A stretch of 64,000 nt of DNA from the NCBI RefSeq assembly GCF_011043555.1, contig NZ_JAAKGS010000010.1:62001-126000 (forward strand). The letters run 5' to 3'. Shown here piece by piece: positions 1 through 8,667 of this stretch (the stretch's first letter is position 1; each line of letters starts with the position of its first letter). Source of the DNA: Sphingobacterium sp. SGR-19. Lineage in GTDB: Bacteria; Bacteroidota; Bacteroidia; Sphingobacteriales; Sphingobacteriaceae. A model generated the notes under the pieces. That model had not been told where the DNA came from. It saw only the letters and a program-made list of their open reading frames with translations, and made no database searches. Both the position numbers and the translations under genes were made by a program.

Positions 1-827
1 CCACCATTAAGTGCCGCCTCATTGGCATAAACAGCTTCTTCGATACCATCACGCCAAAGATCCGGCTTTACGGATAGCGTAGACACCGTATTTAAGGTGT
101 TCAACGATATCCGCGGCGTACCCGCACGTGCTTTCTTCGTTGTCACCATGATGACACCATTGGCACCTCGTGAACCGTAAATTGCTGCCGATGACGCATC
201 TTTCAACACCTCAATCGATTCAATATCCTCCGGATTGATTTGCTTTAGATCTCCCGCGTCCCCCCAAGGAAAGCCATCGACAACTACTAAAGGCGCATTT
301 GAACCACTTAAGGAACTGTTTCCTCGGATTCGAACTGTCGCTCCAGCACCAGGTTGTCCACTTGATATGGCTACCTGTACACCAGGAATCTTACCTTGCA
401 GCAACTGGTCCACTGACGAAGCGGGCGTCTTGTTTAAATCGCTCCCTTTTAATGTCGCAACAGCGCCGGTTAAGTCACTCTTTTTCACGCCTCCATACCC
501 CACTACGACGACATCGTCTAGATCTAGCGATGTACTCAGGAGCACCGCATCTATGGTAGACCGATTATTGACGGAAATCTGTTGTGATTGCAACCCTAAA
601 GAACTGAAAGACAATACATTTCCCTGGTCAGAAACAGTGATTTCATAAGTACCCTCGTCATTTGTGGTGGCAGTGTAAGCTCCTGATTTGACCGTGACGC
701 CCGGGAGTGGGTGCCCTTCGTTGTCTCTTACTACACCAGACACCATACGGTTTTGGGCGAACGCGAGCTGGACCGCAAAAAGCACACTCCAAAAAATAGC
801 GCAGGTTCTTAGTAAACTTTTTCTCAT
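1..827 (-). CDS. SusC/RagA-family TonB-dependent outer membrane receptor (N-terminal part, truncated by window edge)
   Basis: The minus-strand frame is open from an ATG at 827 to base 1, giving about 275 residues of a protein that continues outside the window. It starts with a signal peptide (about residues 1-25, ending LAFAQ), then a carboxypeptidase-regulatory-like domain (about 28-98, with GHPLPGVTV and a TNDEGTY turn), the SusC Ton box DVVVVGYG at about 105-112, and a TonB plug domain with VRIRGNSSLSGSNAPLVVVD, IEVLKDASSAAIYGSRGANG and IMVTTKK. SusC proteins form the outer-membrane barrel that imports oligosaccharides with a SusD lid lipoprotein, here presumably beyond the left edge. The AraC regulator just upstream and the GH43-type enzyme beyond it make this one end of a glycan-utilisation locus. 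The family is certain; the substrate cannot be read from this part. Confidence 0.95.
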   Translation of the reverse strand, partial: MRKSLLRTCAIFWSVLFAVQLAFAQNRMVSGVVRDNEGHPLPGVTVKSGAYTATTNDEGTYEITVSDQGNVLSFSSLGLQSQQISVNNRSTIDAVLLSTSLDLDDVVVVGYGGVKKSDLTGAVATLKGSDLNKTPASSVDQLLQGKIPGVQVAISSGQPGAGATVRIRGNSSLSGSNAPLVVVDGFPWGDAGDLKQINPEDIESIEVLKDASSAAIYGSRGANGVIMVTTKKARAGTPRISLNTLNTVSTLSVKPDLWRDGIEEAVYANEAALNG

Positions 828-926
828 TGTATTAACATTTAGATTTATACATTACTTATTTAGGCTACTTGTAATCCGTCTCGATCGGTAAGCCGGATTC
901 CAAATTGGTTAGCCCCAAGCTTTAGA

Positions 927-959
927 CAAAGATATTCCAAAGCAAGCTATTGAAAGCAA
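927..959 (-). promoter_or_regulatory. Candidate Bacteroidota promoter for the susC-like gene
   Basis: On the minus strand TATCTTTG (positions 934-927) matches the Bacteroidota -7 consensus TAnnTTTG exactly. A TTG at 959-957 lies 22 bases upstream, close to the usual -33 spacing. A start about 7 bases downstream would give a leader of roughly 90 bases before the ATG at 827. The remainder of the 828-1050 gap is AT-rich, and I see no other gene in it. Confidence 0.5.
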
Positions 960-1050
960 TACTATTTTAGCCAATTATTATACTAAAAATAGTAAAAAGG
1001 CTATTTTAAATTCATGTAGCCCACAAAAAGATATATATTATTTTAACTGT

Positions 1051-1929
1051 TTATATAAAAATACGGCTACCGCTAAAGTTTACGCGGTATTCGGAGGGGG
1101 TACAATTTTTTTTTCGTTTAAAAGCTCTGTTAAAATTGGATATGTTATTAAAACCACATAAGTAACATATTTCAGCTACCGTATTGCTGGTTTCTATCAA
1201 CATGCGTGTAGCATGCCCTAGCCTGATTTCGTTGAGGTTATCAATAAAGGTTTTCCCCGTCCTTTTCTTAATAAATCGGGAAAATGAAACTTCAGACATA
1301 TTCACCTGATCAGCGACTTCCTTGAGTGTGAGTAAAGTGCTATAATTCTTGTTCATAAACGCAAAAGCTGCGTCAAGTCTTCTGCTCCGATAATTTAGGC
1401 TTTTGTCCAGCAACATATCTCCTTCTACCAGTGTCTTGGTATCGTTGCTGACTGACAACTCCCGTAAAATCAGCATAAACTTAATAACGGAGTCGAAACC
1501 TATCGTTTTATGGAGTGTGAGGATTTCAGGAGCAACTTTTTCGACTGTATCCTTCGAAAACTTAATGCCAAAGCGGCTAGTTTCAAACATTCGCTTGATG
1601 AAATTCAATTGGTTTTTATTCAGAAAATGTTCACTAAAAAGATCTTGGTTCCATTGTACAGTGACTTCTACAATTTTCTTTGCAGCACAACGATGGTTAA
1701 ACCAGCCGTGGGGAAGGTTGGGACCGGTAAGCACCAGTTCAAAATCATCAATTTCTTCCATCCTGTCCCCCACTATGCGCCGCGCTCCCTTGGCGTGCAG
1801 GATCATGTTTAATTCATATTCCTCATGGTAATGATAGGGAAAATCAAACTTTTCCTTTTCTCTATGGAATACGGTAAAACATTCTGTTTCCCGTAAAGGC
1901 GTTACTTCTTTGATCGCGTTATGGTTCAT
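1051..1929 (-). CDS. AraC-family transcriptional regulator of the glycan-utilisation locus
   Basis: A 292-residue regulator with an N-terminal cupin-type sensor region (FDFPYHYHEEYELN, then GARRIVGD and LVLTGPNLPHGW) and a C-terminal double helix-turn-helix AraC DNA-binding domain (about the last 100 residues; LTLKEVADQVNMSEVSFSRF and ICYLCGFNNISNFNRAFKR, ending TPSEYR). The reading frame extends 22 codons upstream to a TTG, but the ATG at 1929 is preferred because homologues of this type begin just before the EVTPL segment. It lies upstream of and in the same direction as the SusC-like gene, and divergent from the GH43-type gene, so control of this sugar locus is the natural guess. The HYH segment probably binds the sugar ligand or a metal; that is inference. 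Confidence 0.9.
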   Translation of the reverse strand: MNHNAIKEVTPLRETECFTVFHREKEKFDFPYHYHEEYELNMILHAKGARRIVGDRMEEIDDFELVLTGPNLPHGWFNHRCAAKKIVEVTVQWNQDLFSEHFLNKNQLNFIKRMFETSRFGIKFSKDTVEKVAPEILTLHKTIGFDSVIKFMLILRELSVSNDTKTLVEGDMLLDKSLNYRSRRLDAAFAFMNKNYSTLLTLKEVADQVNMSEVSFSRFIKKRTGKTFIDNLNEIRLGHATRMLIETSNTVAEICYLCGFNNISNFNRAFKRKKNCTPSEYRVNFSGSRIFI

Positions 1930-2168
1930 ACTATCAGGAATACAATCATCGAAAATAAAAAGTAAAAACGGAAATTCATAACGCAAATAATTCAATTCAT
2001 CTCACCTTAATCTGGAGAAGGAATGGAGAGATCATCCATTTTCCGAAATATGACTTTATGTGCGGCCTGGGATAGATCTCTCCAAAAAGATACAGGATGG
2101 CGCATGTTGCCCGCTGAAATTCAATGTGCTATTTTAGGCATCGGTAAACCTTCAGTAAATCTAATTGC

Positions 2169-3779
2169 ATGCGCACATTGATCAAAACATTATTTATCTC
2201 GGTCTTGTTATTACTTATACTCAAAACTGTTAAAAGCCAGACCGACACTGCTTCCAAAGGATTCCTACCTATTACAAACGATGTATTTTGGGATACGAAA
2301 GATGAACATCCTATCTACAGTCAGGGCGGCGGTATATTTAGGTTTAAAGATCCTGAAAGCGGGATCGAGAAATATTACTGGTATGGTGCGCAATACAGAG
2401 AATCAGCATTATATCGTAATGACCCATCGGTTACCCCGCCACGCGACAATTTTGTTTCTGTAACCTGTTACACTTCTACCGACCTGAAAAACTGGGAATC
2501 AAAAGGAGACGTCCTTACGCGAGATGAAATGGACAACCATCAGCATACCCGGTGGGCGGGGCGTTTAGGTGTAGCCTACATCCCAGAAATCAACAAATAT
2601 ACGCTATTTATTCAGCACAATACCGAGGTATTGGTAACAGTTGCAGACAGCCCTAACGGTCCCTTTACATGGCACCAACGTATCAATATGGAAGATATGA
2701 TCGGAACATCCAATACGGGGGATCAAACGGTGTTTACGGATGAAGATACCGGCACCTCTTATCTGGTTTATTCCTATGGAAAGGGGCGTCATAAGATTTA
2801 TATTTCGGAAATAGGTGTGAAAGACGGAAAAGTTGGCTTGTTAGACTGCACGCAAGTTTACAAAGGCGCCGGTCGTGAAGGAAACTGTATGTTTAAGTAT
2901 AATGGTAAATATTATCTGTTCGCGTCCAATCTTTACGGCTGGGATTCCTCCTATGCCTATTATCTCGTGGCCGACGATATTAGGGGCCCTTATACGCCTA
3001 CTAATGAGATGTTGGTCTTACGCGGATCAGAAGCGGACTACGCACATGTGACCCAGACCGGTTTTTTTGTCAAAGTCAAAGGGAGCAAGCAGGAGACCGT
3101 GATTTATTGCGGTGACCGATGGGCTAATTTTGCCGGCAATGGCCTCGGTTACAACCAATGGTGTCCCCTGTCGTTCGATGGCGACACCCCGTATTTCAAT
3201 TCGCTCAGCGCATGGAACCTGAATCCGACCACTGGCGAGTGGACGGTGGGCAAGGGGAATAATTATATAAAAAATGGGAGCTTCGAGGCCGACCGCCGCA
3301 GGATCCCGAGCCCGGTCAAACCCGTACAGGAACAACTGCTGGGATGGGCTACAACGATCGTCGAGGGTACGAAGCTATCTGTCAGCGACTCCACGTCTCC
3401 CAGCCTAAACTATTTTAACACACGGCAGGATCGACAAGCCGTGATCGGCGAAAAAAGCCTCCAGATTAGTGATGTCGTTAATTTTAAACGCAAAATCATG
3501 CAAACGGTCGAATCCGGCCCCTACATCGAATTGGAAGACGGATACTATACCTTAACGGCAAAAATTAAAAACAGTAATGGGTTTCCCCGCTTGGAGATGT
3601 ATGCTGAAAGTGATAGTCATATCGTGAAGAAACCAATATCTAGGTCGAATGAAACTTGGACTACAATTAAAATCGAAAAGATACCCGTTAGAAACGGACG
3701 TGTTGACATTGGGTTCGTGGCTGAAGGAAACGCCGGCGCATTTTGCTATGTAGACGATATATCACTGATTAAAAATTAA
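2169..3779 (+). CDS. Secreted family 43 glycoside hydrolase with C-terminal sandwich domain
   Basis: A 536-residue exported protein: signal peptide about 1-23 (cleavage near VKSQ), then a five-bladed propeller typical of GH43 enzymes. NDVFWDT and PIYSQGGGIFRF (about 37-60) open the propeller; D42 is a candidate base, D185 in GDQTVF a candidate pKa modulator, and E237 in AGREGNCMFKYNGKYYLF a candidate acid. Such enzymes release arabinose, xylose or galactose from plant or other glycans. After about residue 365 (YIKNGSFEADRR) follows a galactose-binding-like beta sandwich of about 165 residues, probably carbohydrate-binding. The gene is divergent from the AraC regulator. Among known groups it resembles the galactan beta-1,3-galactosidase-like GH43 branch, but the substrate is not certain. 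Confidence 0.85.
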   Translation: MRTLIKTLFISVLLLLILKTVKSQTDTASKGFLPITNDVFWDTKDEHPIYSQGGGIFRFKDPESGIEKYYWYGAQYRESALYRNDPSVTPPRDNFVSVTCYTSTDLKNWESKGDVLTRDEMDNHQHTRWAGRLGVAYIPEINKYTLFIQHNTEVLVTVADSPNGPFTWHQRINMEDMIGTSNTGDQTVFTDEDTGTSYLVYSYGKGRHKIYISEIGVKDGKVGLLDCTQVYKGAGREGNCMFKYNGKYYLFASNLYGWDSSYAYYLVADDIRGPYTPTNEMLVLRGSEADYAHVTQTGFFVKVKGSKQETVIYCGDRWANFAGNGLGYNQWCPLSFDGDTPYFNSLSAWNLNPTTGEWTVGKGNNYIKNGSFEADRRRIPSPVKPVQEQLLGWATTIVEGTKLSVSDSTSPSLNYFNTRQDRQAVIGEKSLQISDVVNFKRKIMQTVESGPYIELEDGYYTLTAKIKNSNGFPRLEMYAESDSHIVKKPISRSNETWTTIKIEKIPVRNGRVDIGFVAEGNAGAFCYVDDISLIKN

Positions 3780-3888
3780 GTTCCTGCTATTGAAAAACAA
3801 TACTATGTCTGCCTTGGCTGTGGCATTGTACTCCTGTGTGCAAAACAACACTATTGGTTTACGTGTTATACTTTAAACTGTGATTAGT

Positions 3889-4218
3889 ATGAAAGATAAC
3901 GAAATATCAACAGGTCAGCCCAGGCGATTTTCAAACCGGAACATTATGATGCCCCTTATTTGGAGCAATATCATCGTTTCGGCGTTATTGTTGTTTTACC
4001 ATCTTATCCATATTTTCTTTCCGGGGAGTATATTGGCTAAAGTGATGGGCGGAATAGGGGAAATTTTCTCTTTTTTTGTGTTCATCTTTGTCGCGGTATC
4101 GCTGTTAATCCTTGTTTCCAAGTTGCTAACCAAGAGTCGGGAATATTTCTATCCATATATGTTTGCGGTGTTAGTGACGATAATTATCGTTTTTGCGTTA
4201 CCGTATTTGGTTGGCTAA
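3889..4218 (+). CDS. Small membrane protein of unknown function
   Basis: A 109-residue protein with three hydrophobic helices (roughly residues 21-43, 53-78 and 87-107, counted from the ATG at 3889) and a short polar N-terminus. An in-frame GTG three codons earlier is possible but the ATG is preferred. I do not recognise a family. It lies in the same direction between the GH43-type gene and the FAD-binding protein gene, and about 100 bases separate it from each, so it may be its own unit. Confidence 0.6.
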   Translation: MKDNEISTGQPRRFSNRNIMMPLIWSNIIVSALLLFYHLIHIFFPGSILAKVMGGIGEIFSFFVFIFVAVSLLILVSKLLTKSREYFYPYMFAVLVTIIIVFALPYLVG

Positions 4219-4313
4219 TACCGCCGGGGAGGAATGATGGCTCAGTTTACCGTGCACAAGCCGATATAGGATTGGCACAGCAGCATTTTAAACGGGAAAG
4301 ATTAAAAAGGGAT

Positions 4314-5837
4314 ATGAGCAATATACGCAAAAAAACGATTGCTATTGTAGGGTCTGGTGCAAGTGGAACGGCGTGCTTTTTACAGATTATCTTAAAATAT
4401 ATCGTGGAGGGCAAGGATTCGCCATTGGAGATCAGGCTATTCGAAAAACGGGACACCTTCGGGGAAGGGTTAGCGTTCGGCACGGGTCAGGAAGGGCATC
4501 TTCTGAACACGAAGGCTGGGCTCATGGGGATTTTCCCCCATGAAAGGCTGCATTTCGTCCAATGGATGCATCAAAACCGGGACATGATTGCTCGGGATTT
4601 TCCCCAGGTGAGCATACATCCTGATGCTTATCCACCACGCATGCTTTTTGGACGGTATGTACGAACCATATTGGAGGAGTATTGTGCCATAGCCGGAGCA
4701 CATGGCATTGTGGTGCACCTTTGCCGAAGTGAGGTCGTCGATGCGACGATAAAAAGAAACAATACGCTGGCTATAATAACGGAAAAGGGCGAAAAATACA
4801 CGGTGGATTATGCGATTCTTGCGACGGGAAATCCGGCGTCAAGCACTTTTCATAAATTACACAAGCATCCACGTTTTTTTGATTCACCTTGGCCGTCCAG
4901 TCGTATTCTTTCTACCATAACCAATAAGCAGGCGCGCGTCAGTATCGTAGGCAGTAGCCTGACGGCCATCGATGCCCTGATTACGTTGATAGATAATGGA
5001 CACACGGGACCAATCACGTTTTTCTCGTTAAGTGGCCTGCTGCCTCGGGTACAACCGCCAGTGCAAGTATCATATGAGCGGAAAGTGTTCACCCTGGCTA
5101 ACGTGCGTAAATCGATCCGCGAGAAACGAAAGCCGTTACGCCTAACGGATTTAATCCGCATGTTTCGGTCTGAAGCAGAGAGCTACTTAGCTCAACCTAT
5201 TGACTGGGCCGCAGAAGAACGTACCGGAAAGGATCCTTTGGCGTTACTTGATCAGGATATTCGGCTGGCAACTGGCGAATCATGTTTGTTACAAAATATT
5301 CTTTACTCACTACGTGATGAAACGTATGCCCTATGGAGATTGCTTCCGGTAGACCAAAAGGAGCTTTTCTTGCGTTGGATGAAGCCTCACTTTGACATCA
5401 ACAGACACGCCATACCGATTGAAAACGGCATAAAAATTGGCGAAGTTTTACGGTCTGGCCAACTCACGGTTATCGGCAATACTGATGACATTTCTTGGAA
5501 AAATGATCGGTTCTTACTAAAGACCGCCGACGGAATAGAAAAGGAAGCAGACTTCGTGATTAATGCCTCGGGACCAACCGTAGCCGTACAGAAACTGATT
5601 GACCAACCTCTACTTCCTAATCTTCTTAAAAAAGGGTACATCGAGGAGCATCCTATCGGCGGTATCTTAGCTGATTTGGATACGCTACGTGTGGAAACTT
5701 CCAGCCGAAAACGACCTTCGCCCCTCTATGTAATAGGCCATCAACTCGCCGGATTACAACTGGATATCAACTCCCTATGGTTTAATGTGGAGCAAGCCGA
5801 CTTACTGACTGGGGATCTTCTAAAGCACATCCGTTAA
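4314..5837 (+). CDS. FAD/NAD(P)-binding protein (NAD_binding_9 / YdhS-like oxidoreductase)
   Basis: A 507-residue flavoprotein-like sequence. It begins with a Rossmann dinucleotide-binding loop, IAIVGSGASGTA (about 9-20), followed by an acidic strand end LFEKRD and a conserved GEGLAFGTGQEGHLLNT segment, all features of the FAD-NAD(P)-binding family (PF13454). A second dinucleotide-binding signature lies in the middle (ARVSIVGSSLTAIDALITL) and a final strand VINASGP near the C-terminus. The ATG at 4314 is chosen because AAAAGG lies just before it; an upstream in-frame TTG at 4272 is less likely. Members are uncharacterised oxidoreductases, so the reaction is unknown. It converges with the aldo/keto reductase gene at 5880. 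Confidence 0.85.
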   Translation: MSNIRKKTIAIVGSGASGTACFLQIILKYIVEGKDSPLEIRLFEKRDTFGEGLAFGTGQEGHLLNTKAGLMGIFPHERLHFVQWMHQNRDMIARDFPQVSIHPDAYPPRMLFGRYVRTILEEYCAIAGAHGIVVHLCRSEVVDATIKRNNTLAIITEKGEKYTVDYAILATGNPASSTFHKLHKHPRFFDSPWPSSRILSTITNKQARVSIVGSSLTAIDALITLIDNGHTGPITFFSLSGLLPRVQPPVQVSYERKVFTLANVRKSIREKRKPLRLTDLIRMFRSEAESYLAQPIDWAAEERTGKDPLALLDQDIRLATGESCLLQNILYSLRDETYALWRLLPVDQKELFLRWMKPHFDINRHAIPIENGIKIGEVLRSGQLTVIGNTDDISWKNDRFLLKTADGIEKEADFVINASGPTVAVQKLIDQPLLPNLLKKGYIEEHPIGGILADLDTLRVETSSRKRPSPLYVIGHQLAGLQLDINSLWFNVEQADLLTGDLLKHIR

Positions 5838-5879
5838 GGTATGTACGCTGCGGAGTGTTCCAGTAGACGAGCTAGCTAC

Positions 5880-6911
5880 CTAGTCCAGCTCTGCCGATCT
5901 TGCCCAAATATTCAACCCACTATCGGTCGCAAAACGATCTATCTCGATGAGTTCGGCTTCGTTAAAGTCTAGATTATTTAACGCACCTACGCAATCGACA
6001 ACTTGTTCTGGTCGACTTGCGCCAATAAGGGCGGATGTAATTTGCTTTTTCTTCAGAACCCAAGCGATCGCCATCTGTGCAAGGGTTTGACCACGCCCTT
6101 CAGCGATATGATGCAATGCACTTATCTTTTCTAGATTTTCTTTGCTGAGAAAATTTGGGTTTAAAGATTTGCCTTGACTGGCGCGGCTATCTTGTGGTAC
6201 ATCTGTGAGATACTTGGTGGTGAGCATTCCTTGGGCAAGTGGCGAAAACACGATGGATCCTACCCCCAACTCGTCCAACGTGTCGATCAGACCATCTTCT
6301 TCAATCCAACGATTGAGCATGGAATAGCTTGGTTGATGTATAAGACATGGTGTCCCAAGCTCATTAAGTATAGCAACAGCTTCTCTTGTACGCCGACTAT
6401 TGTAGGAAGAAAGCCCTACATATAGTGCTTTTCCGGATCGAACAATCTGATCGAGTGCTTGCATGGTTTCTTCCAAGGGCGTATCAGGATCAAAGCGGTG
6501 GGAATAGAATATATCGACGTATTCGAGTCCCATTCGCTTGAGGCTCTGATCGCAACTCGCTATGAGATATTTCTTACTGCCCCATTCACCATAGGGGCCT
6601 GGCCACATATCATAGCCAGCCTTCGTTGAAATGACAAGTTCATCCCGTAGACCGGCAAAATCCTCTTTTAATATCCTACCGAATGCTAATTCTGCCGATC
6701 CCGGTGGGGGGCCGTAATTGTTCGCAAGATCGAAGTGGGTAACACCGAGATCAAATGCCGTCCGGCAAATCTGCTGCTTGAGATGGTGAGGCTTGTCGTC
6801 ACCGAAATTGTGCCATAGCCCTAGCGATACTGCTGGAAGTTTTAAACCGCTATTACCGCATTTGTTATAGACCATTTGCTGGTATCTATCTGAGTTCGGA
6901 GTATAACGCAT
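5880..6911 (-). CDS. yghZ: Aldo/keto reductase, YghZ/Gpr type (L-glyceraldehyde 3-phosphate reductase-like)
   Basis: A 343-residue TIM-barrel NADPH-dependent reductase. The N-terminus (RYQQMVYNKCGNSGLKLPAVSLGLWHNFGDD) is the hallmark of the YghZ group, and its length agrees. The catalytic tetrad is visible: Asp and Tyr in FDLANNYGPPPGSAE, Lys in STKAGYDMWPGPYG, and His in DIFYSHRFDPDTPLEE. The cofactor-binding end GASRPEQVVD is present. Known members reduce L-glyceraldehyde 3-phosphate and methylglyoxal, detoxifying reactive aldehydes. The start is the first ATG, which aligns with the family. It appears to be transcribed alone. Confidence 0.93.
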   Translation of the reverse strand: MRYTPNSDRYQQMVYNKCGNSGLKLPAVSLGLWHNFGDDKPHHLKQQICRTAFDLGVTHFDLANNYGPPPGSAELAFGRILKEDFAGLRDELVISTKAGYDMWPGPYGEWGSKKYLIASCDQSLKRMGLEYVDIFYSHRFDPDTPLEETMQALDQIVRSGKALYVGLSSYNSRRTREAVAILNELGTPCLIHQPSYSMLNRWIEEDGLIDTLDELGVGSIVFSPLAQGMLTTKYLTDVPQDSRASQGKSLNPNFLSKENLEKISALHHIAEGRGQTLAQMAIAWVLKKKQITSALIGASRPEQVVDCVGALNNLDFNEAELIEIDRFATDSGLNIWARSAELD

Positions 6912-7160
6912 AGGCTGCTTTTTTTGTTTTTTATCTGTTATTGCCTACTAATATAAGTATATAAACTTAAACCTCGGAGGCGAAAACCCGATTTAAGAAC
7001 TAAGCGGTAATCGACCCATTGAAAATACGTTGTACTTCGGAAAAAGGAAACAATCTCTATTTATGGATGAGATAGAATGGATAGAAAAAGTTTTGATAGA
7101 TGAATTTAAAAAGTTTGCAAATGCGTATTGATTTCTTTGGTTTCACCGGCATTTTTCGCA

Positions 7161-7724
7161 TTAAGGTCGATGCGAACCGGTCTTTGTTTGGTTTATGATA
7201 AATTGCTGTCTCTCTAGTACGGACACTTTCGGTACCTCGATGACATTGTAACCGTATTCCCGATAAGTCTCTTTCATTTTGTCGAAGGTAAATAAAGCTT
7301 CCTTCCAAGATTGTTTTCGTTCGTTATCGGTTTTGTAAATCGCCTGCCAAGGTGGAAGAATAAAGACATCCCTATTGTATACGCATTTATAGACTATATC
7401 GACCGTCTCCTTAGTTACGGGTATGTTTTCCATATGCATATAACAAACCGCATCCAAAATGCCGCGGTCAAAATATACGGGTTCCTGAAAATTCGTGCTT
7501 TTGATTTCCCCGTACGCTCTTACAGATGCATCGAGCATCAATTGAGCATATAATGCTTTGCTCTTCCACGGCACACCATCACCGCCGATGGCCTCCTGTT
7601 CTTTAATAATTCTTCTGGCTTCTTCTTCTACGGTTAGAAAGCCTGTTTGTCTAAGCGCATGGATAAGGGTTGTTTTCCCGACGCCCGGGCCACCACTAAT
7701 TATATAAAAATTGCTTTTTGTCAT
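7161..7724 (-). CDS. P-loop ATPase/kinase-like protein, AAA_28 family
   Basis: A 187-residue single-domain P-loop protein. It has a Walker A motif GGPGVGKTTLI at about residues 11-21, a conserved EEEARRII segment, and PVYFDRGILDAV (about 82-93), the usual Walker-B-like acidic strand of the AAA_28 family (PF13521). Proteins of this group are thought to be nucleotide-dependent kinases, but few have been studied and no substrate can be named. The stop codon at 7161-7163 lies inside a hairpin (TTCGCAT at 7155-7161 with ATGCGAA at 7170-7176). It stands alone on the minus strand. Confidence 0.85.
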   Translation of the reverse strand: MTKSNFYIISGGPGVGKTTLIHALRQTGFLTVEEEARRIIKEQEAIGGDGVPWKSKALYAQLMLDASVRAYGEIKSTNFQEPVYFDRGILDAVCYMHMENIPVTKETVDIVYKCVYNRDVFILPPWQAIYKTDNERKQSWKEALFTFDKMKETYREYGYNVIEVPKVSVLERQQFIINQTKTGSHRP

Positions 7725-8028
7725 TTTGTATTATGTTGAACATTGATAAATCTCGAAGTCTCGTTTAAAGCGTAGGGGTGCTACCTTGGTTCATCGACGT
7801 GCGAGCACGGAAGTAATAGCAAATATACAAAATAATCTCCGTCTGGCCGTAACAGCATCTAACTGCGTTGACAGGTTGAGACGGTAGTCTATCGAACTTC
7901 AAGATTACAGGTGAATCAACGGGGTACATCGGCTCAATATTTTTTGTAAAAAAGCAAAGGAACAGCAAATAATTCCTTAAATTGCTTACTTTATAAACCG
8001 AAGAGGTGGAATCTCTAAACTGAGGGTT
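7725..8028. other. Gene-free divergent intergenic region with one candidate promoter
   Basis: This 304-base gap separates the divergent P-loop ATPase gene and the chemoreceptor-like gene. On the minus strand TATATTTG at 7827-7820 matches the Bacteroidota -7 element exactly, about 95 bases before the ATPase ATG, but no -33 TTTG is at the right distance. A 67-codon minus-strand frame at 7765-7968 has no family features and is not annotated. I see nothing else. Confidence 0.4.
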
Positions 8029-8643
8029 ATGTGGACATTTGCGATTAAACAGAAAATGACGGCGGCTATATTGTTGTTCAGTGTGATTGGGCTAGTCATG
8101 TTAACCAATATGCGTGAACAACGGATCGCTACGCGGATAAGCGCCGCAGTTACTTCTATTTACGAAGACCGATTGGTTGTCGCACAGTACATCCTGCGAT
8201 TATCAAAACAAATGGAGGGCATCATCACCGTCTTGGAAAAGGAAAGGGGTATGGATTCGCACATAAACCGACACCTCGCAGACGTTGCCGCGGTAAATGA
8301 ATTATATGAAAAGACGATACTTACCGAAACGGAAAAAGCGAATTTCGAGACTTTTAAACAGCTGTGTCAGGCGATATCCGTAAACAATAAAATCGGTAAC
8401 TCTCCCGCAGCACTAATGGCCGCGCGCCAAGCCGAAGAAACATTACAGACACTATCCTCGATACAAGTGGAGGAAGGAAAAAATCAACTAGATGATGTAC
8501 TTAGCATGACTAATTTTTCCAACATATTATCGTACTTGGAGCTAGCTATTCTCATCATCATCGCGATCATCCTCCAAATGCTTGTGTTTGCATCAAAGAC
8601 TATAATAGGCGCCAAGAAGCCGAAACATGAACATATGAATTAA
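8029..8643 (+). CDS. Membrane-anchored MCP-like four-helix-bundle sensor lacking a signalling domain
   Basis: A 204-residue protein with a transmembrane helix at about 9-26, a mainly helical extracytoplasmic region of about 140 residues, and a second transmembrane helix at about 169-190, followed by only about 14 basic residues. The arrangement and the helical run (VAQYILRLSKQMEGIITVLEKE) resemble the four-helix-bundle ligand domain of methyl-accepting chemotaxis proteins, but no HAMP or methyl-accepting signalling domain follows. No chemotaxis genes are nearby. It may sense a small ligand and pass the signal to a separate partner, or act as a scaffold. The family assignment rests on architecture, not on a diagnostic motif. 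Confidence 0.6.
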   Translation: MWTFAIKQKMTAAILLFSVIGLVMLTNMREQRIATRISAAVTSIYEDRLVVAQYILRLSKQMEGIITVLEKERGMDSHINRHLADVAAVNELYEKTILTETEKANFETFKQLCQAISVNNKIGNSPAALMAARQAEETLQTLSSIQVEEGKNQLDDVLSMTNFSNILSYLELAILIIIAIILQMLVFASKTIIGAKKPKHEHMN

Positions 8644-8667
8644 CGGTTAAGATAGACACCTCGCTTT

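Noticed and set aside
1930-1995. 22-codon N-terminal extension of the AraC regulator from a TTG
   Set aside because: The hydrophobic extension is atypical for this soluble family, and the ATG at 1929 aligns with the usual start.
4229-4263. Ten-codon frame after an AGGAGG-like site (GGGAGGAATGATGG)
   Set aside because: The ribosome site is good, but a ten-residue product ending before the FAD protein gene has no support; it might be a leader peptide, which I cannot show.
7077-7145. Possible 22-codon plus-strand peptide in the 6912-7160 gap
   Set aside because: No terminator, promoter or conservation can be seen to support it.
7765-7968. 67-codon minus-strand frame in the 7725-8028 gap
   Set aside because: No recognisable family, many Cys and Tyr of random look, and a better promoter match for the ATPase gene lies inside it.
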